From NCBI RefSeq assembly GCF_900129755.1, contig NZ_FQWT01000004.1, positions 358,229-422,228 of the forward strand: a stretch of DNA of 64,000 nt, read 5' to 3'. The notes under the pieces are model-generated. The model saw nothing but the letters and a program-made list of their open reading frames with translations. It did not search any database and was not told the DNA's origin. Made by a program: the position numbers and the translations under genes. Positions 26,044-33,758 of the stretch are shown here, piece after piece (position 1 is the stretch's first letter; the number at the start of each line of letters is the position of its first letter). The stretch comes from Chryseobacterium oranimense (GTDB lineage Bacteria > Bacteroidota > Bacteroidia > Flavobacteriales > Weeksellaceae).

Positions 26044-26402
26044 AAAAATATAAAATCCAGAAATCACCGTTTGTAGTGCCTACTACAGACGGTAAACTTA
26101 TAGAAGAGCATTGGGGAAATTCTACCGGAAATTCAAATGTTTCCATTGCCCACATGGTAGCACCGCCGGATTGGAGTGAACCGCATCAGACTCCGGATTT
26201 TGATGAGTTTACCCTGATCATTTCTGGAAAAAAGCAATTTGAAATAGACGGAGAAGTCATTATCCTCGAAAAAGGGCAGAGTATTTTAATAGAAAAGGGA
26301 GCCAGAGTACGCTACAGTAATCCGTTTTCAGAATCGTGCGAGTACATCGCTATTTGTCTTCCGGCATTTTCTATGGATTTAGTCAATAGGGAAGAAGCTT
26401 AA
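26040..26402 (+). CDS. Small cupin-domain protein
   Basis: A 120-aa single-domain cupin. The first conserved motif is degenerate (EPHQTPDFDEFTLIISGKKQFEIDGE); the second is EKGARVRYSNPFSESCEYIAICLPAF. Some metal ligands may be missing. It is translationally coupled to the preceding acetyltransferase by a 4-nt overlap. No substrate can be assigned. Confidence 0.85.
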   Translation: MKKYKIQKSPFVVPTTDGKLIEEHWGNSTGNSNVSIAHMVAPPDWSEPHQTPDFDEFTLIISGKKQFEIDGEVIILEKGQSILIEKGARVRYSNPFSESCEYIAICLPAFSMDLVNREEA

Positions 26403-26406
26403 TAAT

Positions 26407-26475
26407 GTAACAATACAACAGTGTAACAATTTATTAATTTCCGGTTAAAGTACTGTTACACTGTTATATTGCTAC
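26407..26475. terminator. Imperfect 24-bp inverted repeat between convergent genes
   Basis: The arms at 26407-26430 and 26452-26475 pair at 21 of 24 positions (core AACAGTGTAACA / TGTTACACTGTT). The element lies between the convergent cupin and dienelactone hydrolase genes and is suited to bidirectional termination. Confidence 0.6.
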
Positions 26476-26484
26476 AATAAAAAA

Positions 26485-27228
26485 TTATTTCAAAATTTCT
26501 TTCAGAAACATCAGTGTATGATTCCATGCCCTCTTCGCCATTACTTCATTATAATCAGGCGATTTCGGATCTGTGAAAGTGTGCTTTGAATGGGCATAGG
26601 TAATGATCTGCCAATCCGCATTCCCCTCGTTCATTTCTTTGATGAGGTTATTGTAATCTTCCGGAGTGACACCCTGGTCATCCGCCGGATTTTCAACTAA
26701 TATTTTAGTAGAAATAGGTCCGTTTTTTCTCGTCTGATCTTTTCCGATGCTTCCATGAATGGAAACCACTCCCACAACAGGAAGACTTCCTCTTGCAGAT
26801 TCCAAAGCTCCTGTTCCCCCGAAACAATATCCGATCACGGCAATTTTATCAGAAACCGCTCCGTTTTTCTTCAACTGTTCTAAGGCCAGGGAAATACGTT
26901 TCTGGTACGCATCATAATTCTGTTTGTAATATCCTGCAGTTTTGCCCGCAGAAGCATTGTCGGCAGGGATATTTCCTTCACCGTAAATATCGGCAATAAA
27001 GGCAATATATCCTTGCTTTTCAAGTTCAGCTGCGGCAGTTTTAGCTTCGTCATCTATCCCTTTCCATGCCGGAAGGATCAGAACTCCCGGAAGCTTTTTT
27101 CCTGCGTTGGAGGTTACCAGGCCATTCAGTTTTTGTGAACCGTCCTGATAGGAAACGCTCTTAAGTTTCTGGCTGAAAACAGTTCCCGTGCTCATCAGGA
27201 ATGCTGCTAGTAAAAAGGTACGTATCAT
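26485..27228 (-). CDS. Secreted dienelactone hydrolase-family protein
   Basis: The ATG at 27228 gives a signal peptide (MIRTFLLAAFLMSTGTVFSQ); 12 upstream in-frame residues are less likely. The 247-aa alpha/beta hydrolase has a Cys nucleophile in VIGYCFGGTGALESARG and the catalytic His in YAHSKHTFTDPKSPDYNE near the C-terminus, both typical of the DLH family. An acid residue lies in DDQGVTPED. The substrate is unknown, and the signal peptide indicates a periplasmic location. Confidence 0.88.
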   Translation of the reverse strand: MIRTFLLAAFLMSTGTVFSQKLKSVSYQDGSQKLNGLVTSNAGKKLPGVLILPAWKGIDDEAKTAAAELEKQGYIAFIADIYGEGNIPADNASAGKTAGYYKQNYDAYQKRISLALEQLKKNGAVSDKIAVIGYCFGGTGALESARGSLPVVGVVSIHGSIGKDQTRKNGPISTKILVENPADDQGVTPEDYNNLIKEMNEGNADWQIITYAHSKHTFTDPKSPDYNEVMAKRAWNHTLMFLKEILK

Positions 27229-27325
27229 ATTTTGTAATTTTTTGGATTTAAATAAAATTTCCAACTAAATTACTGAAAAATAACTTGTATTGACGCATAA
27301 AAGTATGCTTTGGGGCAGAAGTTAT

Positions 27326-27937
27326 TCAGACTTTAATTCCCATGCCGGCCAGTTCCTGTTCCAGATCTGTATCAGGGTTAATTTTAATGGTCTTGAAACC
27401 CAAAGACGCTGCCATTTCAATATTTTTAGGATTATCATCAATAAAAAGAGATTCCGATGCCTGAATGTTGTATCTTTCCAACAGTACATGCCAGATCTTT
27501 GGGTCCGGCTTTATAAGTTTCTCCGTTCCTGAAACCACAATTTTGCCATCGAAAATCTGGAAGAAATCATAATTTTCCAGCGCATATGGAAAAGTCTCCT
27601 CAGACCAGTTTGTAAGTCCGAATAAATGATAATCGGTAGTTGCCAGACGTCTTAGGATATCTACATTCTGCGGGATATCACTTTTCAGCATAACTGTCCA
27701 GTTATCGTAATAGGCTCTGAGCTCCTTTTCCCATTCCGGAAATTTTTTAACCTGAAGCTCGGTGCCCTCTGCCAGGCTTCTTCCTCGGTCCTGTTCTTCA
27801 TTCCATTCGGATTGGGCGATATGCTGTAGAAAATATTCCATTTTTTCATCATCATTGAAATAGTCTTTGAAAAAATATCTCGGATTCCAATCCACTAATA
27901 CCCCGCCAAAATCGAAGATGATATTTTTAATTTCCAT
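27326..27937 (-). CDS. HAD-superfamily hydrolase (subfamily IA)
   Basis: A 203-aa HAD phosphatase-like protein. Motif I is IIFDFGGVLVDWNPRYF (nucleophile Asp and second Asp replaced by Gly-Gly, as in the YihX/HAD-IA-v3 group). Motif II is LTNWS, motif III Lys lies in EKLIKPDPKIW, and motif IV is FIDDNPKNIEMAASLG. It is probably a small sugar-phosphate phosphatase. It is monocistronic as far as I can see. Confidence 0.88.
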   Translation of the reverse strand: MEIKNIIFDFGGVLVDWNPRYFFKDYFNDDEKMEYFLQHIAQSEWNEEQDRGRSLAEGTELQVKKFPEWEKELRAYYDNWTVMLKSDIPQNVDILRRLATTDYHLFGLTNWSEETFPYALENYDFFQIFDGKIVVSGTEKLIKPDPKIWHVLLERYNIQASESLFIDDNPKNIEMAASLGFKTIKINPDTDLEQELAGMGIKV

Positions 27938-28051
27938 ATGTATTTGTAATTTTTTTTAAATGTATTATTTTCTTTCTTATTGACCCAAAAAAGGAATAAA
28001 AGTTTTCAATTTCTTAAAGCATGATAACAAAGAAGTTTTCAGTTCAAAAAA

Positions 28052-28119
28052 ATCTGCGTAATCTGCTAAATCTGCGAGAGATAAAAAAGCCTCTCGCAGA
28101 TTTAGCAGATTACGCAGAT
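28052..28119. repeat. Perfect 29-bp inverted repeat with 10-nt loop
   Basis: The arms at 28052-28080 and 28091-28119 are exact reverse complements around ataaaaaagc. Each arm is built from a repeated word, ATCTGCgtA / ATCTGCtaA / ATCTGCgaG. It lies between the HsdR-N-like gene and the HAD gene. It is longer than needed for termination and looks like a member of a dispersed palindrome family. Confidence 0.85.
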
Positions 28120-28150
28120 CTCTTATAATGATTTTTTATAGTAATGAAAG

Positions 28151-28582
28151 TTACTCAGGTTTATAAAACTGATATTGCCCGTTTTCGTAGTAGGCATTGA
28201 TATGCTGCAGCCCATTGGTAAGGATAATTTCTTTGGCTCCGATGATGGAGTTGTACCTGGCAGTCTGTTCAAAGGTTTTTTCAGTCAGTTTGATCTGTGG
28301 GGCTTTACACTCTATCAGGATAATGGGTTCCGTTTTCTCGGTTACCAGCAGATCAATTCTTTTGGTAAGCCCGTTCAGAAGGATCTTTTTTTCGGTAATG
28401 AGCGCAGAAGGGGAATAGGCTTTTACGGTAAGATAATAGTGTACCCAGTGCTGCCTCACCCATTCTTCAGGAGTAAGGAGAAGGTAAGTTTTGCGGACCA
28501 AGTCATAAATAAAAAACTTATCTTTGTCTTTCTTGAATTTAAAATCAAAAGTTTCCTGAAAGTTCAGTTTTGGAAGTTCCAT
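28151..28582 (-). CDS. HsdR N-terminal-like PD-(D/E)xK nuclease-fold protein
   Basis: This 143-aa protein matches the type I restriction enzyme R-subunit N-terminal region (HSDR_N_2 type). The nuclease core is visible: RIDLLVTEKTEPIILIECKAPQIKL (Asp, then Glu-x-Lys). Preceding text contains PEEWVRQHWVHYYL. It is a stand-alone gene with no helicase, HsdM or HsdS nearby, so it is not a restriction system. In many Bacteroidota it stands divergent from holA, as here (7 bp between start codons), which suggests a housekeeping DNA role. Confidence 0.85.
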   Translation of the reverse strand: MELPKLNFQETFDFKFKKDKDKFFIYDLVRKTYLLLTPEEWVRQHWVHYYLTVKAYSPSALITEKKILLNGLTKRIDLLVTEKTEPIILIECKAPQIKLTEKTFEQTARYNSIIGAKEIILTNGLQHINAYYENGQYQFYKPE

Positions 28583-28589
28583 TTATAAG

Positions 28590-29627
28590 ATGAAAGAATT
28601 AGATTTAATCCTCAAAAATATTAAAAATAAAGAAGTTTTACCTATTTATTTTTTTCACGGAGAAGAACCTTACTTTATTGATGCTGCTGTAAAAGCACTT
28701 GAGCACGATTTTCTGGAAGAAGATGAAAAAGCTTTCAACCAGACGGTAGTGTATGGTAAAGATACTTCCTATCAGGAGATTCTTTCCCTGGCAAGGCAGT
28801 TCCCGATGATGGGCGATAAGCAGGTGATTATTGTAAAGGAAGCCCAGGATCTGAAATTTAATGAAGAGGAAAACCGTATTCTGGAAACCTATGTAGATAA
28901 TCCTGTTCCTTCTACGGTGCTGGTTTTTGCCCACAAACATAAAAAACTGGACAGCCGTAAAAAAGCTACCAAGGCACTGGATAAGGCAAAGGCCCTTTTC
29001 TTAAGCGAATCTGTAAGGGACAGCAACCTTCCCAAGTGGATCGCGGATGAGTGTGCACAGCTGAAGATCAAAACAGCCCCTAATATTTCCCATCTGCTTG
29101 CAGAATACCTTGGGAACGATCTTTCAAGAATTGCCAACGAGCTGAATAAATTAAAGATCATCCTTAAAGAAGGCGAAATTCTGGATGGAACAATTGTAGA
29201 AAATCACATCGGCATCAGTAAGGAATATAATGTTTTTGAACTTCAGAAGGCTTTGGGAACCAAAAATGCGGATGCAGCATTCAGGATTGCGCATTTCATG
29301 GGTAAAAATCCTAAGAATAATCCTTTTGTGATGATGCTTGCCAATTTGTACAGCTATTTTTCCAATGTGATCATCTACCAAACGATGGCCGGACAGCCAC
29401 CACAGGTGATTGCATCACAGATGGGAGTGAATCCTTATTTCATTAAAGATTATGCAGAAAGTGCAAGGCTGTATCCACTGAAACACGCCACCAGAGTCAT
29501 TTCTATTTTAAGGGAATTTGATATGAAAGGGAAGGGGCTTGGTGCTGTAAATATGGGAGAAGCTGAACTGATCAAAGAGCTGGTTTATAAAATCATCAAC
29601 GTAGATAAGATTAAGATGAAGGTATAA
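28590..29627 (+). CDS. holA: DNA polymerase III subunit delta
   Basis: A 345-aa clamp-loader subunit. The N-terminal domain starts MKELDLILKNIKNKEVLPIYFFHGEEPYFIDAAVKAL; RQFPMMGDKQVIIVKEAQDLKF and LSRIANELNKLKIIL fit the HolA fold, with a C-terminal collar domain. It opens the beta clamp together with the tau and delta-prime subunits. It is divergent from the HsdR-N-like gene with overlapping promoter space. Confidence 0.92.
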   Translation: MKELDLILKNIKNKEVLPIYFFHGEEPYFIDAAVKALEHDFLEEDEKAFNQTVVYGKDTSYQEILSLARQFPMMGDKQVIIVKEAQDLKFNEEENRILETYVDNPVPSTVLVFAHKHKKLDSRKKATKALDKAKALFLSESVRDSNLPKWIADECAQLKIKTAPNISHLLAEYLGNDLSRIANELNKLKIILKEGEILDGTIVENHIGISKEYNVFELQKALGTKNADAAFRIAHFMGKNPKNNPFVMMLANLYSYFSNVIIYQTMAGQPPQVIASQMGVNPYFIKDYAESARLYPLKHATRVISILREFDMKGKGLGAVNMGEAELIKELVYKIINVDKIKMKV

Positions 29628-29903
29628 TGAGTTTGAGAGTGGGAGAGTTTAAGTGTAGGAGGGTTTGAGAATGTAGAATGAAAAATAAAAAATGAAAAAA
29701 TTCTATTGCAGCCACGTACCCATCATTTAGCCCGTAACAAATACCCCGTATCCCGTACCCAGAAACACCCATCAGGAACTCATAACCTACAATTGACAAT
29801 TCGCATATCTGATATTGACAAGTATCATCAAAAATACTTTAATAAAACAGTAAAAATTACGAAATTAGCGGACTGAATTAAAATTCTTTGAACAAGTAAA
29901 TTT
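29628..29903. other. Intergenic region between holA and trxB
   Basis: The first half is G/T-rich low-complexity text; the middle (29710-29765) contains repeated words built on CCCGTA. No RNA gene, strong hairpin or clear TAnnTTTG promoter box is visible, although trxB must start from here. Confidence 0.4.
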
Positions 29904-30845
29904 ATGGAGCAAAATATTTTAGATTGTGTGATCGTCGGATCCGGGCCTTCTGGCTTTACAGCAGCAATTTATGCGGCAAGAGCAGATTTAAAACCCGAAC
30001 TGTATACAGGTTTGGAACCGGGAGGACAATTGACAACAACTACGGAGGTAGATAACTTTCCAGGGTATCCGGCAGGAATTACAGGGCCTGAAATGATGAT
30101 GGATCTGCAGAAGCAGGCAGAAAGGTTCGATACCAAAGTTCATTACGAAATGATCACCAAAGCAGAATTCTCCAAAGAAAACGGCGGTGTTCACAAACTA
30201 TACGCAGGAAACAAAGAGATCCTTGCCAAAACAGTAATTATCTCTACAGGTGCTACAGCAAAATACCTTGGCCTTGAAGATGAAAAGAAATATGCAGGAG
30301 GCGGTGTTTCGGCTTGTGCTACGTGTGACGGATTTTTCTACAGAGGAAAAGACGTTGTGGTAGTAGGAGCAGGGGATACGGCAGCTGAAGAGGCTACTTA
30401 TCTTGCAAAACTGACCAGAAAGGTAACGATGCTGGTAAGAAAAGATGTGTTCAGAGCTTCCAAAGCAATGATCCACAGGGTAGAAAATACCCCGAACATT
30501 GAAGTGAAATTCAACCATGAACTGATCGGTATTGAAGGAGAAAACAGTCTTGTAGAAAGAGCTGTGATCATCAACAACCAGACTCAGGAAACATCTACAG
30601 TTGATGTTGAAGGGATTTTCATTGCTATCGGACACAAACCGAACACAGATATTTTCGTAGGCCAGATCGATCTTGATGAGAACGGATACATTCTTACGGA
30701 AAAAGGTTCTACAAGAACCAATCTTCCGGGGGTATTCGCCGCAGGAGACGTTCAGGACCATATCTACAGACAGGCTATTACAGCAGCAGGAAGCGGTTGT
30801 ATGGCGGCTATGGATGCAGAGAAATACCTTGCTGAGTTACATTAA
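29904..30845 (+). CDS. trxB: Thioredoxin-disulfide reductase
   Basis: A 313-aa FAD/NADPH flavoenzyme that reduces thioredoxin. The FAD motif VGSGPSGFTAAIYAARA starts at residue 11. The redox-active pair is Cys138 and Cys141 in SACATCDGFFYRGKDVVVVGAGDTAAEEA, followed at once by the NADPH site. The C-terminal FAD contact GVFAAGDVQDHIYRQAITAAGSGCMAAMDAEKYL is complete. Length and motifs match low-molecular-weight TrxB. Confidence 0.96.
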   Translation: MEQNILDCVIVGSGPSGFTAAIYAARADLKPELYTGLEPGGQLTTTTEVDNFPGYPAGITGPEMMMDLQKQAERFDTKVHYEMITKAEFSKENGGVHKLYAGNKEILAKTVIISTGATAKYLGLEDEKKYAGGGVSACATCDGFFYRGKDVVVVGAGDTAAEEATYLAKLTRKVTMLVRKDVFRASKAMIHRVENTPNIEVKFNHELIGIEGENSLVERAVIINNQTQETSTVDVEGIFIAIGHKPNTDIFVGQIDLDENGYILTEKGSTRTNLPGVFAAGDVQDHIYRQAITAAGSGCMAAMDAEKYLAELH

Positions 30846-30868
30846 TATCAGTTTAATTTATAATACAG

Positions 30869-30894
30869 AGCGTACCCATGGGTACGCTTTTTTT
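30869..30894 (+). terminator. Intrinsic terminator after trxB
   Basis: The palindrome AGCGTACCCATGGGTACGCT (30869-30888) runs directly into a T-tract. It is a strong hairpin 24 bp after the trxB stop codon. Confidence 0.88.
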
Positions 30895-30923
30895 ATCTAG
30901 GAACCAGTGATTTATGTTTTTTT

Positions 30924-31124
30924 ACATTCTTTTGTCCTGAAACAAAAAGAATCATAAGTTCAAGACCTGGAAAATTCCGCTAAAAATAAATCCTGTCTCT
31001 AAAAATTCTAAACTTGCGCGGATCCATTCTTTCTTCTTCGTTTCAATTTTTGCTCCCGCACTTCGGGCAATAGAATTTTCTTAACGTTCACAGGATTCAT
31101 TTTCTTAATGCCCATTTTCCTTGG
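30924..31124 (-). repeat. Dispersed ~200-bp non-coding repeat, copy B
   Basis: Read on the minus strand this matches 8330-8526: it begins near gaaaatgggcattaagaaaa, contains gaacgttaagaaaattctat, and ends with ccaggtcttgaact and a purine-rich caggacaaaag. It lies between trxB and a small gene. The two copies are diverged but collinear with few gaps. Confidence 0.75.
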
Positions 31125-31261
31125 TTATCGGAAAAAAAGCTTAAAATATAGACTAAAAAACCACGAATAATAACCTCATGTGAGTATGTAAAATGTATTT
31201 TACAGTATTTTTAATCCAGCTAAAAGCAAAATTCCTAAATTTACGCTCAATCAAAAATAAC

Positions 31262-31474
31262 ATGGAAACAAAAGTTATAAAAATCACACACATTACCGGA
31301 ACCTATACTATAGAAGTTGCGGAAGGAAAGCTCAACGAAATGAAAACCCAGCTGGACAAATGCCTTAACGATGAACAGGGGGCTATTGTGGTAAAGTGTG
31401 AAGGCGGAGACCAGTTCGTATATCCGGCAGATCTTTTAAAAAACAGTTTCATTGCCATAGTAGATCGGGAATAG
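31262..31474 (+). CDS. Small conserved-looking hypothetical protein, 70 aa
   Basis: The start at 31262 (METKVIKITHITGTYTIEVAEGKLNEMKTQLDKCLNDEQG) is preferred; 23 upstream in-frame codons are AT-rich and unlike protein. The product has a beta-alpha-beta pattern with a charged helix and no membrane segment. I do not recognise the family. It lies 77 bp before the promoter of tRNA-Ser. Confidence 0.55.
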   Translation: METKVIKITHITGTYTIEVAEGKLNEMKTQLDKCLNDEQGAIVVKCEGGDQFVYPADLLKNSFIAIVDRE

Positions 31475-31551
31475 GCATGGAGTCAGGAAAAAATAATTCC
31501 CCTGATTTTAAGTCTATTATTAAGCTTTGTTAAAATTTATCCCGTAAAAGT

Positions 31552-31582
31552 TTTGCAGAAAAATAAAATCCTTCTATATTTG
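31552..31582 (+). promoter_or_regulatory. Promoter of tRNA-Ser
   Basis: -33 TTTG at 31552-31555, 19 nt, -7 TATATTTG at 31575-31582. Transcription would start near 31588, about 28 nt before the mature tRNA. The same arrangement recurs before the tRNA relic at 42817. Confidence 0.75.
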
Positions 31583-31615
31583 CACCACTGAAAACGACGG
31601 TACAGCCGTTATTCA

Positions 31616-31700
31616 GGAGAGTTGGCAGAGTGGTCGATTGCGGCAGTCTTGAAAACTGTTGACTGTAACAGGTCCGGGGGTTCGAATCCCTCACTCTCCG
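31616..31700 (+). tRNA. tRNA-Ser (anticodon UGA)
   Basis: An 85-nt class II tRNA. The acceptor stem GGAGAGT pairs with ACTCTCC, with G as discriminator. The anticodon loop is CTTGAAA (UGA), a long variable arm follows, and the T-loop is GGTTCGAATC. CCA is not encoded. A promoter precedes it and an intrinsic terminator follows. Confidence 0.95.
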
Positions 31701-31708
31701 CAAAAAAA

Positions 31709-31742
31709 TGACACTATTGATAAACAATAGTGTCATTTTTTA
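31709..31742 (+). terminator. Intrinsic terminator after tRNA-Ser
   Basis: TGACACTATTG (31709-31719) pairs with CAATAGTGTCA (31725-31735) and is followed by a T-run; an A-run on the left side extends the stem. Confidence 0.88.
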
Positions 31743-31833
31743 TAAGGCATCTTTTATGAAAGCCAGATCCTGGTCAGGAATTGGATAAGATCACAAAGTA
31801 AATAATCAATTTTAGTGTCTTTTCTTGAAAGCG

Positions 31834-31860
31834 ATTACAAAATATAATTATTTTTGTAAT
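31834..31860. promoter_or_regulatory. Inverted repeat upstream of AraC gene
   Basis: ATTACAAAA (31834-31842) and TTTTGTAAT (31852-31860) are a perfect 9-bp inverted repeat with a 9-nt A/T spacer, 44 bp before the AraC-family start codon. It is a candidate operator, possibly autoregulatory. Confidence 0.4.
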
Positions 31861-31904
31861 GATAAGAGCATTTCATATACCTGAAAATTGCTGATAATTT
31901 TAGG

Positions 31905-32732
31905 ATGAAGATACAAGATATTAGATCGTTCAATCAATATGTTAAGGCTGATCCGCCAAAGCATGAATGGATAGACATTGGTTCTTATCCGGAGACCTTC
32001 ATATTGGCTACACCACCTGTTTATCCTAACTTTTACCGCATCTCAATTAAATTTGGCCTGGAAGGAGAAGGAAATAAAAGTCTTATGTTTTTTTCGAGTC
32101 CCAATCAGCCCATTGAATGGAAAACCGGTACACCATTTGAAGGATATTATATTCAAATTACGGAGGATATTATTTCTAATCATCAGCATTTAGAGTATTC
32201 TTTTCTCGCATATGGGCTTCATGAGCCGCTTTACCTGGAAAAAGAAGAGGAGGTCGTTATAATCCGGCTGTTTAAAGATGCATTAATGGAATATAAAAGA
32301 GAGAATTTTTCAATGAATTTGCTGCTGGCCTACTGCAATCTCATGTTTGCCCATATTTCAAAATTTTATGAAAGGCAATTTGGGGAAAGAAAAGAGAAGT
32401 ATAACAGATTGGTTAATGATTTCTTCGAACTTTTAAATACATATTACAACAGCAATAATGAAAATATTGCTCAACCTACTGTAAGCTATTTTGCCAAAAG
32501 ACTAAACATAACTCCAAATTATTTGAGTGACCTGATAAGATTTCATACAGGTAAGCCTGTTTTAGAGCATATCCATCTAAAAATAATTGAGGTATCTAAA
32601 AATCTTTTGAAAAATAATCAATATACTGTTTCCGAGGTTGCCTATAAATTGGGTTTTGAGTATCCAAACTATTTCTCACGCCTGTTTAAGAAGGTAACCG
32701 GAAACTCACCTTCCTATTTCCGAAATAAGTGA
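31905..32732 (+). CDS. AraC-family transcription regulator
   Basis: A 275-aa regulator. The N-terminal ~170 residues form a cupin-like effector domain. The C-terminal ~100 residues carry two helix-turn-helix units, VSYFAKRLNITPNYLSDLIRFHTGKPVLEHIH and VSEVAYKLGFEYPNYFSRLFKKVTGNSPSYFR. It stands 142 bp upstream of the pirin gene, and the pirin and hydrolase genes share a repeated upstream block. It is probably their regulator (inference). Codon use appears more AT-rich than in the neighbouring trxB region. Confidence 0.88.
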   Translation: MKIQDIRSFNQYVKADPPKHEWIDIGSYPETFILATPPVYPNFYRISIKFGLEGEGNKSLMFFSSPNQPIEWKTGTPFEGYYIQITEDIISNHQHLEYSFLAYGLHEPLYLEKEEEVVIIRLFKDALMEYKRENFSMNLLLAYCNLMFAHISKFYERQFGERKEKYNRLVNDFFELLNTYYNSNNENIAQPTVSYFAKRLNITPNYLSDLIRFHTGKPVLEHIHLKIIEVSKNLLKNNQYTVSEVAYKLGFEYPNYFSRLFKKVTGNSPSYFRNK

Positions 32733-32818
32733 TTTGTATCTGAGTAACCCTTATTTGTCTTCACAGCTGTCATAATTTTTAAGTGAAATTTGTAATGTTA
32801 ATTCATTATAAAATCTTT
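32726..32818 (+). promoter_or_regulatory. Repeated cis module, copy 1 (upstream of pirin gene)
   Basis: This region aligns without gaps to 33656-33748 for about 80 bp. Conserved blocks are GAAATAAGT-ATTTGTATC at the left, CCCTT-TTTG in the middle and TGAAATTTG plus TTAATTCA at the right. About 56 of 81 aligned bases agree. The first bases overlap the end of the AraC ORF. Confidence 0.55.
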
Positions 32819-32874
32819 ATGCATAAAAATGTTTTTACAGCTGAATTAACTTTATTTATAAAGAAAGTAAAGGA

Positions 32875-33606
32875 ATGATACAAAAAATAGGAAGAGAATA
32901 TTTTGCAGGAAACGGGGTAATCCAAACCTTGTATCCGGGTTTAGCATTGAGCAATGGAGATACCGGAATAGGGAGTATTGGCAGAATAGACCATGCAATG
33001 TCCAATCGCAATGGAACTATACCCATGCATCCGCATATTAATGATGAAATATTGTCTTATTTCAGAAGCGGTAAGATACTGCACAAAGACAGCGAGGGAA
33101 ATGAGGTAATGATTGGTAAAGATAGAATGATGCTAATGCAGGCAGGCAAACTATTTTATCATGAAGAAACAGGCAAAAGTGAGGATGAAATTTTTGAAGG
33201 GCTTCAGATTTTCATCAGACCTGCAGTAAAAGATTTAACACCAAAAGTAACATTTTGGGATTTGGACCAACTGCACAGTGAAAACAAATGGCGTTTGGTT
33301 GCATCCCACAATGATAATAATCAATTCCAATTCAGCAGCGAGACCTGGATTTATGATATAAAACTAACCAAAGGCTCAAGTATTGGACTGCCTTCGCTTC
33401 CAAAGATGGGACTAACTTGTTTGCTCTATGTATTCAAAGGAGAAATTGAAATAAATGATATGAACTTACAGAAAAAAGAAGCTGTCATTATAAAAGATGA
33501 AGACATAGAAATCAGTACCAATGAAGGTGCTGAATTAGTATTATTTGTGACTAATGAAGAGGCAACCATTTATAAAGATGGAATGTTCAGTGGCAATAAA
33601 TATTAA
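32875..33606 (+). CDS. Pirin-family protein (bicupin)
   Basis: This 243-aa protein has the pirin metal-site signature GTIPMHPHINDEILSYFRSG (about residues 42-61). A second cupin half is at about 150-240, less conserved. Pirins include quercetinases and redox-sensing partners; the substrate here is unknown. It lies between the AraC regulator and the alpha/beta hydrolase, all on the plus strand, and shares an upstream module with the hydrolase gene. Confidence 0.85.
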   Translation: MIQKIGREYFAGNGVIQTLYPGLALSNGDTGIGSIGRIDHAMSNRNGTIPMHPHINDEILSYFRSGKILHKDSEGNEVMIGKDRMMLMQAGKLFYHEETGKSEDEIFEGLQIFIRPAVKDLTPKVTFWDLDQLHSENKWRLVASHNDNNQFQFSSETWIYDIKLTKGSSIGLPSLPKMGLTCLLYVFKGEIEINDMNLQKKEAVIIKDEDIEISTNEGAELVLFVTNEEATIYKDGMFSGNKY

Positions 33607-33655
33607 ACTTAAAAATCAAGCAAGTAGAAAATAATCCGTAATCATTTTAAAAATT

Positions 33656-33748
33656 CTGAAATAAGTAATTTGTATCCGAACTTCCCTTTTTTGTTTTCTT
33701 GACAATTCGTGTATTTCAATGAAATTTGAAGTATTAATTCAATTAAAA
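33656..33748 (+). promoter_or_regulatory. Repeated cis module, copy 2 (upstream of alpha/beta hydrolase gene)
   Basis: Collinear partner of 32726-32818 with the same block order and spacing. It ends about 10 bp before the hydrolase start codon, whereas copy 1 ends ~57 bp before the pirin start. Shared binding of the AraC regulator is the simplest explanation. Confidence 0.55.
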
Positions 33749-33758
33749 TAATAGTACA

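Noticed and set aside
28052..28119. A CRISPR array
   Set aside because: It is one palindrome made of short words, not regularly spaced repeats with distinct spacers, and no cas gene is near.
28151..28582. A restriction-modification or defence system
   Set aside because: Only the HsdR N-terminal-like fold is present; no helicase motor, HsdM or HsdS follows, and the divergent partner is holA. It looks like a housekeeping solo protein.
30198..30761. 187-codon minus-strand ORF opposite trxB
   Set aside because: It lies wholly within trxB, and its length is explained by codon bias of that gene.
31616..31700. tRNA-Ser as an att site for an integrated phage or ICE
   Set aside because: No integrase, relaxase or phage gene is present, and the second copy includes the promoter and 5' half rather than only the 3' end; kept only as a weak island hypothesis.
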